Part shown: positions 50,915 through 61,449 of the stretch, one piece after another
Position numbering within the stretch: position 1 is the first letter of the stretch
Layout: each line of letters starts with the position of its first letter
Assembly: GCA_949358305.1 (NCBI GenBank)
Contig: OX442315.1
Span: forward strand, 7,962,427 to 8,026,426
DNA length: 64,000 nt
Reading direction: 5' to 3'
Source of the DNA: Strigamia acuminata
Lineage: Eukaryota > Arthropoda > Chilopoda > Geophilomorpha > Linotaeniidae
Program-made: the position numbers and the translations under genes
Notes under the pieces: generated by a model
Databases searched by the model: none
Seen by the model: the letters and a program-made list of their open reading frames with translations, nothing else
What the model was told of the DNA's origin: nothing

Positions 50915-51914
50915 TGTCGCGCTCAACTCTAACTGTCGCTAACTCGTGGTATGAGTCACTCTCTAATCTCGCAATACCGCTTTACTCAAGCGGTTACCCA
51001 AATAATGTGAAACGGCAAACAATGTAAAATGATAAATATAATAAATGTATTTATTATACGGGAATGTACAGGTAAAAGGGATAAAATATGTCAGGGAATA
51101 AAAAGGTAAAAGGTTGGGGTGTGTGAAGTTGGCGGGAAACTGGTCGAGGTCGTCCTTTGTTGGCGCTCTGGATCCAAGATGGCATCCGCGTGGCAACGTG
51201 GTGTCGTCTTGGGCCGGCGTGGCAATGAATGGCGTCCTCGTCTCACGTTTCTCGTTCGGTCCTTTGGGCTCACGCTGGTCGGGCGCGAGTGAATGCCTAA
51301 AAGGTCTTACTTCTGGTCTGTTGTCTAGGTTTAGGGTTTTGTGTAGGTGTCCGGCGATCACACAGCGGCGGACGCTTGGTGGTTCCCGGCGATACACACA
51401 GCGGCGGGAACGCTCGTCGTGGTTACTGCAATTTAGGCTTGTGCGACCGTTTGTCTGCACAACTCGCTAAATTGGAGTAGGTTTACTATTTCTAGCTGGC
51501 TTGCTAAAATAGTGTGGTAATCTTGTTTCGCAGGTTACTCTGCGGAGGTTAACACAAATCAATCGTACTCACGTTGAAAGTCCCTTGTCCTAGGTCACTC
51601 CTGAAGTCTTTGTACTTAGGCTTGATCGTTTTAGGACGTTTGGCTTTTACGTGTATCTTGGTTGATTTTTGTGTTGGTTCTGCCCGCTCAGTGCAAGGCG
51701 AATTCCTTTGCACAAAGCGGGGGGGTGACAGGTGACTAAAGCCACCCAATAGTGGAGAAGACGAATCTCCCCCACTCCCCCAGGGCAGACGCCCGTCCAT
51801 TGACTGGATGTCAATGCTCTGAGGGAAGGGAGGCGCGCGTGCGACTCCCCTTCTTTACCCGTATGTAGGCCACGAGAGAAACTCTTCGTGTCCCACCCCA
51901 GTCGGGTCACCACA
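50915..51914 (-). repeat. 5' LTR of the 13.5-kb gypsy element
   Basis: 1000 bp, upstream LTR for the minus-strand transcript. Reads 5'-TGTGGTGACCCG...GCGCGACA-3' on the minus strand. Frames of 60-165 codons inside it occur identically in both LTRs and are not genes. Confidence 0.93.
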
Positions 51915-52483
51915 ACTTTGTACCATTTGACACAGCATGATATCACGTTTTTGAATGCCAGTTTTCCGAATTTACGAAGTTTAATAGTTTGGTCTAGTAT
52001 TGGAAATGTGGGAAGGATGTTGGCAATGAGCAGCATCAATGTCAACTTAACGCAACGATTAACCAGTCTAACTTTGTACTGTAGCAACACGTTAATGGCG
52101 AATGCAATTGAAAATGCTTCTGCTGAAGTGTCAGAATTTAGAAACTTTGTGTGTTCGAAATTGTAGGGAGTTCAGTGACGATTTGGTTGTCGAGCTTGTC
52201 AAATTGAATAGTTTTAGGCATTTGAGAGTTTTGACCTTGTATCGTTGCAATTGGGTTGGTCTGACGTCGATCGTGAGCTTGTTGGAAATGCGAAATCCGT
52301 TGCAGGAGTTGAAGCTCTACGATTGTGATCGTATTGACCGGTCCGTTTGGCTAGCAATTGAAAGTCATGTGAAAAAACGTAACTTGGATTTGGAGGTTAT
52401 AGTCCATTTAATTTAGCCCAATTCTTGTACCTAATTACGTTGGTGTGTACTCCAAATATTATTTTTTTTCTGTAGACAATAAA

Positions 52484-52823
52484 GTTAAACATTAAAGGCA
52501 ACTTTGCCGTGCGTAAAGTCATAAGTGAAAAAGCTGGTTTTTGTTTTTTTAATTAAGGACTCAACCCTAATTTCGTATTTGAATCCAAGGTAAAACTGTA
52601 GTTCTCGGGGCTGATTTCATGTGCGGGATGTTGTATAGTATCACAATTTGTATTACTGTAAACACTACAAAAGTTATCTTCTTTGTACGGTTGAAGATCA
52701 GTTCAATTAAATTAAAAATACACAGTGCAATGATTGGTTAATTTTTAAATCCACTTATTAGATGATAAAATGTCCACTAGGGGTGTTGAAAACTCAAATA
52801 ACCAATGACAGTCGTTGGTAAAT
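52484..52823. other. intergenic spacer between LRR members 3 and 4
   Basis: No gene. The last about 90 bases (from about 52745) are homologous to the region upstream of LRR gene 1 (CCACTTATTAGATGATAAAA, CACTAGGGGTGTTGAAAAC). Confidence 0.5.
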
Positions 52824-52851
52824 ATGTTCGTCTTACGTTTCTCGCTGGATA
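52824..52851 (+). promoter_or_regulatory. conserved upstream block of the LRR family (copy 4)
   Basis: Identical in its core to the block at 29851-29878 and ends 49 bases before the ATG at 52901. Homology to gene 1 extends about 80 bases further upstream, including a CCAAT box. Confidence 0.6.
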
Positions 52852-52900
52852 TATGCAAATAGTTTGATCATTCATTCAATCGTAAGTGCTTCTAGTGAAG

Positions 52901-54043
52901 ATGCCGTACAGGAAATCAGTTCCGAGTCTGGAAGAAATGTGTTTAAATACCGTAACCACCAATTTCGATGCGTTGGAACACAAATTAGCGGATCAGCCAT
53001 CCGAAATCATCAGCATTATATACGAACGAATGTTTCGGCTTACCAATTTGCCTTCGGAAATCTTCATTCATTTTGGCACCAAATCACTACGGAATGTCCA
53101 CAACTTTGGTCTTTGGTCCACCGAAGTCGTATTGGATAAAATAGTCATGTGTAAAAACCTCCTAACCTTAGAGTTAAATTTATTGAATCCACCCATGTGT
53201 TTACAATCTGTAATCAAACTGTTCCAGAATTTACCACGACTTCAACATTTATACATGTCCGTAAAATGCACGGATCAATTCGTAGCCGCAATCGGTCAAA
53301 ATTGTCCGCAATTGACCAAACTTTCTATTAAAGATTTTTCTAGAGACGTCGACGCAGGATTTTGTCCATTAATCGGATGCTCGAAACTAACGTTTTTGAA
53401 TCTCGTTCGTTCCGTGCTGACAATCGACGTGTTTTTGTTTCTTCTAGACGGACTGCCTCTTTTGAAAGAGTTTCAAACAAATCTCCAGTGGAGCCGCATA
53501 ATTATTGCTTTAAAACGACGATCAAACCCAACATTCCGCACCTACGTATTGGAGACAATGTTCCACATTGTCGATTTGGAAGACTTCATGTTTGTTAACA
53601 CCACTTTCCCAAATTTACGTGAGTTATCTATTGACAAACTAGACGTGAATTTTGCCTCGGTACTGTGCAGGAATAACATTAACGTACTGCAAGGACTGAC
53701 CTCTCTACGACTGTTTAACTTTGGAGACGATGTGAGTGGATTGCAAATGAAAACGCTTCTGCAGCAGTGTGAGCATTTAAAAGTTTTAGTTGTTGCAAAT
53801 TGTGGTATTCTTACTGACAATTTGCTTCTGGATCTTGCCGGATCGAATGGCTTTAAACGTCTGAAAGTTTTGAAGTTAATTCGTTGCGATTCGGTTAGTT
53901 TGGTTTCGATCATGAGATTGGTGGAAATGCGAAGTCCGTTGAAGAAGTTGATGTGGGAACAATGCGTTAATATGGGAGTTACCGCTTATGTATCGATCAA
54001 AAGATATGCGAAAAATCACAACTTGGATTTGTCGTGCAATTGA
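52901..54043 (+). CDS. LRR protein with BC-box-like N-terminus (family member 4), 380 aa
   Basis: Intact intronless member, very close to member 1 (same MPYRKSVPSLEEMCLNT start, same TSLRL/LLQQC/LTDNLLLDLAGSNGFK and MRSPLKKLMW blocks, shared 5' and 3' flanks). Starts at ATG 52901; the GTG 15 bases earlier is discarded. The repeats are LPRLQHLYMS, CPQLTKLSIKD, CSKLTFLNLV, LLKEFQ, LRELSIDKL, HLKVLVVANC and LKVLKLIRCDSV. AATAAA at 54124-54129. The 3' end converges on member 5. No lesions seen. Confidence 0.86.
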   Translation: MPYRKSVPSLEEMCLNTVTTNFDALEHKLADQPSEIISIIYERMFRLTNLPSEIFIHFGTKSLRNVHNFGLWSTEVVLDKIVMCKNLLTLELNLLNPPMCLQSVIKLFQNLPRLQHLYMSVKCTDQFVAAIGQNCPQLTKLSIKDFSRDVDAGFCPLIGCSKLTFLNLVRSVLTIDVFLFLLDGLPLLKEFQTNLQWSRIIIALKRRSNPTFRTYVLETMFHIVDLEDFMFVNTTFPNLRELSIDKLDVNFASVLCRNNINVLQGLTSLRLFNFGDDVSGLQMKTLLQQCEHLKVLVVANCGILTDNLLLDLAGSNGFKRLKVLKLIRCDSVSLVSIMRLVEMRSPLKKLMWEQCVNMGVTAYVSIKRYAKNHNLDLSCN

Positions 54044-54129
54044 ATTTTAGGCCAACACACAATTTTGCAAATCGAACAAATTTTGTTTCTATTTCGGTAT
54101 TTTTCAAACTTTTTTTTATAGACAATAAA

Positions 54130-55248
54130 CTTAAATATTTTAACAAAATCTATTTTATAATTAATCTCAATTTTGCTTTAATTTTTACATTCATCAAGAT
54201 AAATTAAACAGAAGAAAAAAATGACAATGGTTTTATGAGGCAGACACTTTAATGAAATTTTTCAACCATAAAGCATTGTTATCAACAAGTGGAAATTTTA
54301 AACACCTATAATCAGGTACAATATATTTCTCACTTTTTAAAGCTTAACTTTTTAGAAAAAAAATAAAATATTTATCACCGGTTGTGTATTTATAGCTTCA
54401 CATACCTAACATCTAATAATTAATGTTGTGCAGGAAAGCAGAGTTTGTTCTTTTTCAACCGATAAGGCTTTTGATATATAGTAGGTCTTAATGACAAGAA
54501 ACAATATTGCTCACAATGTAATGTGTGTGCACAAGTGTGAGGGATTGAAGGAACTTGTTAGCACTCACTCATTCATGACACCTTTTTTTTGGCACACAAG
54601 AAAATGAGAAAAAGGAGAAGAAGAAAAAAAGATGGATTTTTGTTGGAAAAGTGCCTTAATAGACCTTCCCTTTTTCCTTTTTTTATATTCAGAAATGGCT
54701 GCAGATGTTCTACAAGCAAAAATAAAGAATAGATGAGAAGGGAGAAAGAAAATTGAAATTTTTTTTTTTAGATAATCTTCATAGAATCTGACCGCAAAAT
54801 TACCACAGAAAAAATGACCGTAAGATGTAGAAAGTATTTTCGATCAAAATCGGAGTTTCTCATTCAGTCGAGTTGAGATCTACTATGTATAGTGTACCCA
54901 GGGGTAGACTACGAGGAGGTAGAGAGTTGGATTTTATTACCCCACGAGGAATAGAGGATGAAAAAGTTGCAGTGACAATTTGCCGTCGTTGGGTTTTTTG
55001 CAACACGGTTTATTGTGCGCGGGTATTCCTAAGCGTGTTAGAGTTTTGTATAGATTTGCATGCACGAAGGGTTTGGATTTACTACCGGCTTCTCTATTTA
55101 CATGCAAACCGAAATCTGAAAATTTGTTGTTTGTTCATGTTTCTTGGAGGTTAACAGATTAAATCCGGGAGAATTTGACCATTACATATAGTCCAAAAAT
55201 ATATTTTACAAAATGTGGAAAAAAGTAGCTTTTGTTAAAATATTTAAG
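54130..55248. other. spacer between convergent LRR genes
   Basis: AT-rich, no convincing gene. The frames at 54873-55162 overlap a 27-base motif (54911-54937) that also occurs at 32644-32670 downstream of member 1, so they are part of a small dispersed repeat. Confidence 0.4.
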
Positions 55249-55340
55249 TTTATTGTCTATAAAAAAAGATGTTTGAAAAATAGCGAAATAGAAAGAAAAA
55301 TTGGTCGGAATGCCAAAAATAAATGACCATAAGTAGAAAT

Positions 55341-56504
55341 TTAATGGAACTTCAAATGCAAGTTGTGAATTTTCGCATATCTTTTAATTTTTTTACGAGC
55401 GATTTCGTTAAAATTACTACAATCTCTCAATTTAAACTTTTCCAACGGACTTCGCATTTCTATCAATTTCATCATCGACGTAAAACTAACCGAATGACAA
55501 CCAATTAACGTCAAAGCTTTCAGATGTTTAAAGACATTCGATCCGGCCAGATCTAGAATCACATTGTCAGTAAGAACACCACAATTTAAAACATACAAAA
55601 CTTGTAAATTCTCACACTGCTGCAGAAGCATGTTCATTTGCAATTCACTCATATGATCTCCAATGCGATACAGTTTCAGAGTGGTTAGTCGTTGAATTAC
55701 GTTTAATTTGTTGTTACAGATTACCGAAGCAAAATTCACGTCTATTACATGAAAAGATAACTCACGCAAATGTTGGAAAGTGGTGTTAACAAACATGACT
55801 TCTTCCAGATTCGATAAGTGTGACATTTTCTCCAATAAGTATGTGCGCGATGTTGGGTTTGATCGTCGTTTTAAAGCACCAATTATGGCGCTCCAGCAGT
55901 CATTAATTTTCAACTCTTTCAAAAGAGGAAGTCCGTCTAGAAGAAACAAACACTCGTCGACTGTCAGCCTGGAAGCCGTGAGTTCCAAAAAGGTCAGTTT
56001 CGTACACCGAATTAACGAACGAAATCCTGCACTTTTGGGTTCGTTGAAATTAGTAAGACACAATTTGACCAATTGCTGACAACTTTGACCGATTGCGGCT
56101 ACGAATTCATCCGTGCATTTCATGCGGCTCAAGGATAAATGTTGAAGTCGTGGTAAAAGTATCAACAGTTTGGTTACTGATTGTAAACTTATATTTGGTC
56201 GGAAGGATGTAATAAAATTTAAATTTAAGATTAAGAGGTTTTTACACATGGCGCCTATTTTATCCAATGTGAGATCGATGGACAGACCAAAGTTGTGCAA
56301 TTTCTGTAGTGTTTTGGTGCCGGAATTGATGAAGATTTGCGGAGAAATATTGGTATTCGGAAATTTGCAACACATTTGTTCGTATATCAAGCCGATAATT
56401 TCGGCTGGCTGATCCGCTAATTCGTGTTTCAACGTATCGAAATTGGTGGTTACGGTATTTATACACATTTCTTCCAGACTAGGAACTGATTTCCTGTACG
56501 GCAT
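55341..56504 (-). CDS. LRR protein with BC-box-like N-terminus (family member 5), 387 aa
   Basis: Intact minus-strand member, ATG at 56504 (MPYRKSVPSLEEMCINT); the GTG at 56519 is ignored. BC-box-like region at residues 8-52 (LADQPAEIIGLIYEQM). LRRs include LPRLQHLSLSRMKC, CQQLVKLCLTN, CTKLTFLELTAS, LLKELKINDC, LRELSFHVID, NLQVLYVLNC and LKALTLIGCHSV. It is closest to member 6: both have CHSVSFTSM, FRSL/FPSLIRC and the KIHNLHLKF tail. Poly(A) signal at 55249-55254 (as TTTATT on the plus strand). Upstream block at 56556-56581, 51 bases before the ATG. No lesions. Confidence 0.87.
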   Translation of the reverse strand: MPYRKSVPSLEEMCINTVTTNFDTLKHELADQPAEIIGLIYEQMCCKFPNTNISPQIFINSGTKTLQKLHNFGLSIDLTLDKIGAMCKNLLILNLNFITSFRPNISLQSVTKLLILLPRLQHLSLSRMKCTDEFVAAIGQSCQQLVKLCLTNFNEPKSAGFRSLIRCTKLTFLELTASRLTVDECLFLLDGLPLLKELKINDCWSAIIGALKRRSNPTSRTYLLEKMSHLSNLEEVMFVNTTFQHLRELSFHVIDVNFASVICNNKLNVIQRLTTLKLYRIGDHMSELQMNMLLQQCENLQVLYVLNCGVLTDNVILDLAGSNVFKHLKALTLIGCHSVSFTSMMKLIEMRSPLEKFKLRDCSNFNEIARKKIKRYAKIHNLHLKFH

Positions 56505-56555
56505 GTTCACTAGAAGCACTTACGATTGAATCAATGATCAAACTATTTGCATACA

Positions 56556-56581
56556 TCCAGCGAGAAACGTAAGACGAACAT
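56556..56581 (-). promoter_or_regulatory. conserved upstream block of the LRR family (copy 5)
   Basis: Same core as at 29851 and 52824, on the minus strand, 51 bases before the ATG at 56504. Confidence 0.58.
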
Positions 56582-56790
56582 ATTTGCAACATGCAACACG
56601 CGCTCATACGTTATTTGGGCTTTCAGCGCCCCCATTGTTCATTTTATCATACTACCGGTAGTCGTAATGTTGAGATTATTTTATGTATAATCATGATCGA
56701 GTTGAAACTAACCGAGTCACAAATAGATAAATCTAAAACTTGTACATGAGCTAACGCATTCAAATTAATCAGATTTGCAATTAAATTATC

Positions 56791-56996
56791 TGTTAAGTTA
56801 TGTTAATGTGATGTTGAGTTCATTGTTAAGAACGTGTTACTGCTATATCATACTGTTACATTGTTGTAAAAGCGTTACCATGACAATTTTGTATTACTCC
56901 TCACTTGCTTGTATTTTACCCACGAGTAAAGACGTGTGTTTTGTTTTCCACTTTAAAAACCTCTCCTTTATTTCAACGTGATGCCCCAGCATAACA
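56791..56996 (+). repeat. 5' LTR of the copia element
   Basis: 206 bp, identical to 61450-61655. Confidence 0.93.
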
Positions 56997-56998
56997 AA

Positions 56999-57014
56999 TT
57001 GGTTATGGGTCCAG
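56999..57014 (+). other. primer-binding site, initiator-tRNA anticodon region
   Basis: TTGGTTATGGGTCCAG starts two bases after the LTR. It closely resembles the Drosophila copia site GGTTATGGGCCCAG, which pairs with the anticodon stem-loop of initiator tRNA-Met (half-tRNA priming), with one difference. Confidence 0.75.
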
Positions 57015-57552
57015 GACGTTAAGCAGCGCGGGTGTGTCCAACGAATATCGGAAAGGTAGACGAACGTTTCCACGGCACGACGAGACGATTCGAACGTACG
57101 GCAGACGATTCGAACGTGCGGCAGACGTTCCGAGAAAACGGAAAAACGAGCGGAATCGAACGTGTGGCAAGACGGGCCTAAATCGAACGAGGACGCAAAC
57201 GAGGTCGGGAACTGTGAGTTATTTTCGACTAGTAATTAGCTTCATGAGCCATAAGGGACGAAAGGCATAATTTTCAACGAGTTTGCAACGAACGGGATTC
57301 GAACGACGCCATTTTCGAACTGCACGTGCAACCGAAACAAGAAGAAAACGACGCCATTATTGAAGCAAAACGAACTATTTGTGCATGCAATTGTTTAAAA
57401 CTTGTATTGTTAGGATCTGCGCAACGAAGCTTTGTTGTAGTTTTAAGATACAATTAAGTTTGTTTCAATTGTTGTTGCTATTTTGGGGGAAAATTGTTTG
57501 AAACTGACAACAGTCTGTGCTATTTGCAATTTTGAAAATTTTCCGAGACAAG

Positions 57553-60500
57553 ATGACGACTGAGACTTCATCTAGCATTACTTCCTACGGGATAGAAAAA
57601 ATGGATGGTACCAACTATTTGTCTTGGGCATTCAGTGTCAAGCTTCTATTAACCGAGAAGAAACTTTGGAAAGTAGTAGACGGGACAGAAACTGAAGCCG
57701 ATGCAACGAAATTGGCTGATTTGACAAATAAAGCTTTTTCAATAATTGTTTTGACAATCAAAACACAACAGCAATCACATATACGGGGATTGCAAAGTCC
57801 AAAAGAAGCTTGGGATCGACTGAAAGAAGTCTACGAACCGACGAACTCGTTACGCATCGTCCAACTCCGCCGAGAACTTTATTCAACAATGAAGCAGACC
57901 GGTGAAAATATGGACAAGTATCTCATGAGAGTGTCCGAATGCTCCGAGAGATTAACGAATGCGGGCCAAACGGTCGGGGACACAGATTTGGCTTGGGCCA
58001 TGTTATGTGGTTTGACCAAAGAATACGAAGGACTGATTACGTCAGTACACACGATTGCAAAAGCGGATTTCACGTCGAACAAAATAAAAGACATGATATT
58101 GGCGGAGTCTTCAAGAAGAGAGACTTCAGACAATACCAAACGGGATTCGGCTGTGCTAATTGCGAACAAGATTCCACAGCAACGTGATCTTAAAAAGATC
58201 AAATGTTACAATTGTAACAAATTTGGCCATTATGCGCGGGACTGCCACAAGCCCAAGAAGGAAAGAAGCGCTGAGTCCAAGAATTCCAGTGACCACAAGA
58301 AGGCCAATGTTATGTCGGCATTTGCGGCGCGAGCGGATAAGGACGTTTGGGTGATCGATTCAGGAGCGAGTCATCACATGACAGCGCAGAAAGGGAAATT
58401 TTTGGAACTTCAAAATCCCAAAGTGGCGGAAATAAATATTGCAAACGGAAAGAAGGTCAAAGTAGAAGCTCAAGGGGACATCAACGTAGATTTCGTGTAC
58501 GATGGGCAGACAGTACCAACGATTTTAAAAGAAGTACTTTACGTGCCGGAAGTGACGATGAATTTACTCTCCGTCGCGCAACTGGAAGCAAAAGGCTACT
58601 GGTTGTCATTCAAGAACGGATTTTGCAACGTGATGAATTCAAAGGATGTCGTGATTCTTCGAGCGAAGAGAGAAAACAGAATGTATCTGGTCAACGAGGC
58701 GTCACATCACGGGATGACGGCGACAACGGAAGCGACCAAAAACGAAATTTGGCATCAAAGATACATGCACGTGTCTTTGGACAGTCTACAAAAGATGGCC
58801 GAAAAAGACAAAGTCAGGGGATTGGAGATCAACAAAGATGCAATCAGCAAATGTGATTCATGTCTCCAAGGAAAAGCCACCCGAAAACCATTCAACAAGG
58901 AAGAACGGAAGTTGGCATCCGAAGTACTGGATTTGATCCATTCGGACATTGCGGGTCCACTTCAAACAAAGAGCAAGGGAGGGCATCGTTACTACATTAC
59001 GTTTATTGATGATAAGTCAAGGAAAATAGATGTCTACTTTCTGACCCACAAATCTGAAGCGCTTGAAAAATTTCAAGATTACATGACGAGAATGGAGAGA
59101 AAAACGGGGAAGAAAATAAAAGCCTTGCGAACGGATAACGGGCTCGAATACTGCAACGAAGAATTTGACCGTTTCCTGAAGGAGAAAGGAATTTCTCATC
59201 AACGCACCGCAGTGTACACCCCAGAACAAAATGGAATTTCTGAGAGATTAAACCGGACATTGCTGGATCTGGTGCGGTCAAGTTTGATCCAAACGCAATT
59301 GGGTGCAGATTTTTGGGCTGAAGCAGTCAATACTGCAGTTTACGTGAGAAACCGGACAGTGATACAAATCACTGGGAAAACGCCGTATGAAGTTTGGTAC
59401 GGGCGAACGCCATCCGTGAAACACTTAAGAGTGTTTGGCTGCAATGCAGTGATGCACGTTCCCGCGGCCAAAAGAAGAAAATTGGACAATCGCGGAGAAA
59501 AATGCATATTTCTTGGGTATTCAGCCGGGGAGAAGACATATCGGTTGTGGAATACCAAGAAAAGAAAAGTGATGACTTCACGTGACGTCGTGTTCAAAGA
59601 AAATGAATTCGGATTCAACGAAAAGGATGAACTGGACGCGAAGGAAGTAATGACTCTCACTTTCGACGAACCGAAACAAGTTCCGCCAGCGGCAAAACCA
59701 AAACGTGGACGACCGACAAAAGCTGAAGCCGTTCAAAAACAGTACGAACCAACAAAGATGATTCTCCGAAGTCAGGTGCAACAACAAGCGGAACCGGAAG
59801 TTGCAGAAACGGAAGATGCTGAGGAGGAAGATGAAGAGGATTTGATAGGAACAGCAATGTTTTGTCATTTTGAAGAACCTTCTACCTACCAAGAGGCATT
59901 GAATTCCAAGGACGCAACGAAATGGCAAACCGCAATAGATGACGAATTAAACAGCTTACACAAGAATGAAACATGGGAGATTACGGATTTACCAAAAGAC
60001 AGCAAAGCGATTGGCTGTAAATGGGTGTTTCGAGTCAAACAAAACCCAGATGGTTCAGTTGAGCGGTATAAAGCGCGCTTAGTTGCCAAAGGATTTACAC
60101 AGCGCTACGGTCATGATTATACCGAGACATATTCTCCAGTGGCCGGAATTGCGACAATGCGACTCATAATTGCTATAGCTGTAATTTTGGGTTGGGTGTT
60201 GGAACAAGTTGATGTAACGACAGCATACTTAAATGGTATACTCGAAGAAGAAGTCTACATGGAAATTCCCGAAGGCTTAGTGGGAAAATGGAAAAACAAA
60301 GTGTGCAGACTAATCAAGTCGTTATACGGATTAAAACAATCAGGACGTGCGTGGAATGACAAGTTGGACGAGGAACTCGAGAAACAGGGTTTCAAACGTT
60401 GTTTTTCCGACGCGTGTGTTTATTGGATTCAAATAGGAAACGAACGCGGAATTATCGGGGTTTACGTCGACGACATGGTGATAGCCGGACAATCAGAAAA

Positions 60501-61071
60501 CATGTGTCGAGAAATCAAAAAGAGACTGCGTAAATGTTTTGAAATCAAAGAACTTGGAACTCTGAAGTACATGTTAGGAATCGAATTTGGACGGGATAAA
60601 AACGGAAACATGTTTTTAACGCAAGAAAAATATGTTGAGAAAATCCTGAAGAGATTCAACATGACTGATTCAAAACCAATGGCGACACCAATGGTGAAAT
60701 GTACTGACAACAATAAGAAAGAGCCAGAAGAATTTGAAGATCTGACGGTCGAGCCTTATAGAGAGGTAATTGGCTGCTTATCTTACTTGGCCAACAGTAC
60801 GAGACCGGACATTTCACAGGCTGTAAATGTGTTAGCACAATTTAACAGCAAACCAAAAACCAATCACTGGCAAATGGCCAAACGCATTCTACGATATCTG
60901 TCGGGAACCAAGAAACACGGATTGGTTTACAATGAGAATAAAGGATTTTTGACTGCATTCGCAGACGCAGATTGGGCGAATTGCAAGATTAACCGAAGAT
61001 CTTACAGCGGAACTTTGCTGAAACTAGCCGAGAATTTAGTAATATGGCAGACCATAAGCAGAAGGTCGTAG
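57553..61071 (+). CDS. copia Gag-Pol polyprotein, up to the RNase H frameshift
   Basis: ATG at 57553 (the upstream in-frame GTG is not used). 1172 codons. Gag with the YLSW...LWKVVDG entry typical of copia Gag (about 20-45). CCHC knuckle CYNCNKFGHYARDC (218-231). Protease DSGAS (from 269). Integrase zinc site (H..H then CDSC, about 395-435) and core Asp in HSDIAGPL, Asp in RTDNGLEY, Glu in NGISERLNR. Reverse transcriptase with QVDVTTAYLNG and YVDD. RNase H begins (ADADW). The frame runs out at TAG 61069-61071, because one base has been lost between about 61045 and 61056 in the stretch that should lead into the conserved KQKVVA...EAEY block. Confidence 0.92.
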   Translation: MTTETSSSITSYGIEKMDGTNYLSWAFSVKLLLTEKKLWKVVDGTETEADATKLADLTNKAFSIIVLTIKTQQQSHIRGLQSPKEAWDRLKEVYEPTNSLRIVQLRRELYSTMKQTGENMDKYLMRVSECSERLTNAGQTVGDTDLAWAMLCGLTKEYEGLITSVHTIAKADFTSNKIKDMILAESSRRETSDNTKRDSAVLIANKIPQQRDLKKIKCYNCNKFGHYARDCHKPKKERSAESKNSSDHKKANVMSAFAARADKDVWVIDSGASHHMTAQKGKFLELQNPKVAEINIANGKKVKVEAQGDINVDFVYDGQTVPTILKEVLYVPEVTMNLLSVAQLEAKGYWLSFKNGFCNVMNSKDVVILRAKRENRMYLVNEASHHGMTATTEATKNEIWHQRYMHVSLDSLQKMAEKDKVRGLEINKDAISKCDSCLQGKATRKPFNKEERKLASEVLDLIHSDIAGPLQTKSKGGHRYYITFIDDKSRKIDVYFLTHKSEALEKFQDYMTRMERKTGKKIKALRTDNGLEYCNEEFDRFLKEKGISHQRTAVYTPEQNGISERLNRTLLDLVRSSLIQTQLGADFWAEAVNTAVYVRNRTVIQITGKTPYEVWYGRTPSVKHLRVFGCNAVMHVPAAKRRKLDNRGEKCIFLGYSAGEKTYRLWNTKKRKVMTSRDVVFKENEFGFNEKDELDAKEVMTLTFDEPKQVPPAAKPKRGRPTKAEAVQKQYEPTKMILRSQVQQQAEPEVAETEDAEEEDEEDLIGTAMFCHFEEPSTYQEALNSKDATKWQTAIDDELNSLHKNETWEITDLPKDSKAIGCKWVFRVKQNPDGSVERYKARLVAKGFTQRYGHDYTETYSPVAGIATMRLIIAIAVILGWVLEQVDVTTAYLNGILEEEVYMEIPEGLVGKWKNKVCRLIKSLYGLKQSGRAWNDKLDEELEKQGFKRCFSDACVYWIQIGNERGIIGVYVDDMVIAGQSENMCREIKKRLRKCFEIKELGTLKYMLGIEFGRDKNGNMFLTQEKYVEKILKRFNMTDSKPMATPMVKCTDNNKKEPEEFEDLTVEPYREVIGCLSYLANSTRPDISQAVNVLAQFNSKPKTNHWQMAKRILRYLSGTKKHGLVYNENKGFLTAFADADWANCKINRRSYSGTLLKLAENLVIWQTISRRS

Positions 61072-61430
61072 CCACCAGCAGCATGGAAGCCGAGTACATC
61101 TCGATGTGCAATTGTTCGAAAGACATTGTATGGATGCGACGACTGATCGAAGAGTTGGATTTGTCAACGTTGATCGGAGGACCAACAATCATGAGATGCG
61201 ACAACCAACCAGCTAAAGTTTTTGCACAAAGCAATGTGGAGAACCGGAGATCAAAACATATTGACGTCCGGTACCACTACATCAGAGAACAGATAAAGGC
61301 GAAACGAGTCAAATTGGAATTTGTTCCAACCGAGAACAATGAAGCTGATTTATTGACAAAGCCTTTAGATAAAGTGAAATTAAGTAATTTCAGAGAATTA
61401 TTAGGTGTGAAACCAATTATCAGGGCATAA
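61044..61430 (+). CDS. copia RNase H, C-terminal part in a shifted frame
   Basis: Continues the polyprotein in the frame one base off: KQKVVATSSMEAEYISM (RNase H Glu), DNQPAK, KHIDVRYHYIRE and ADLLTKPL, all standard copia RNase H motifs. Ends in TAA at 61428-61430, 19 bases before the 3' LTR. The ATG at 61044 is incidental; on its own this fragment would not make a functional enzyme. Confidence 0.88.
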   Translation: MADHKQKVVATSSMEAEYISMCNCSKDIVWMRRLIEELDLSTLIGGPTIMRCDNQPAKVFAQSNVENRRSKHIDVRYHYIREQIKAKRVKLEFVPTENNEADLLTKPLDKVKLSNFRELLGVKPIIRA

Positions 61431-61449
61431 TGGGTTTCAGGGGAAGTAA

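Larger units (their letters stand above)
38437..51914 (-). mobile_element. 13,478-bp Ty3/gypsy-type LTR retrotransposon with an extra ORF3
   Basis: LTRs of exactly 1000 bp each with TG...CA ends, differing at only two positions I can find, and a 4-bp ACTT target duplication (38433-38436, 51915-51918). Transcribed from the minus strand. Order: 5' LTR, tRNA-Pro-like primer site, Gag, protease-RT-RNase H-integrase, a 1.2-kb spacer, an unrecognised ORF3 and the 3' LTR. More than twice the length of the other two elements in the window, and far GC-richer than the host DNA. Recent by LTR similarity. Host target is a member of the LRR family. Confidence 0.95.
37760..52416 (+). pseudogene. LRR family member 3, broken and split by a 13.5-kb retrotransposon
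   Basis: The 5' part (37760-38436) and the 3' part (51919-52416) are the two halves of one family member. It has the MPYRKSV start, CTDQ, NASFPNL, TQRLTSLTLY, and a C-terminal half ending in TAG at 52414-52416 with AATAAA at 52478. Lesions I can see are: an in-frame TAG at codon 27 (37838-37840), the LTR element inserted at ACTT, a one-base frame offset across the insertion site, and a second frame change at about 52098-52102. The TAG and frame changes are not caused by the transposon, so the copy may have been dead before the insertion. The upstream block (37668-37697) is still present. Confidence 0.88.
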
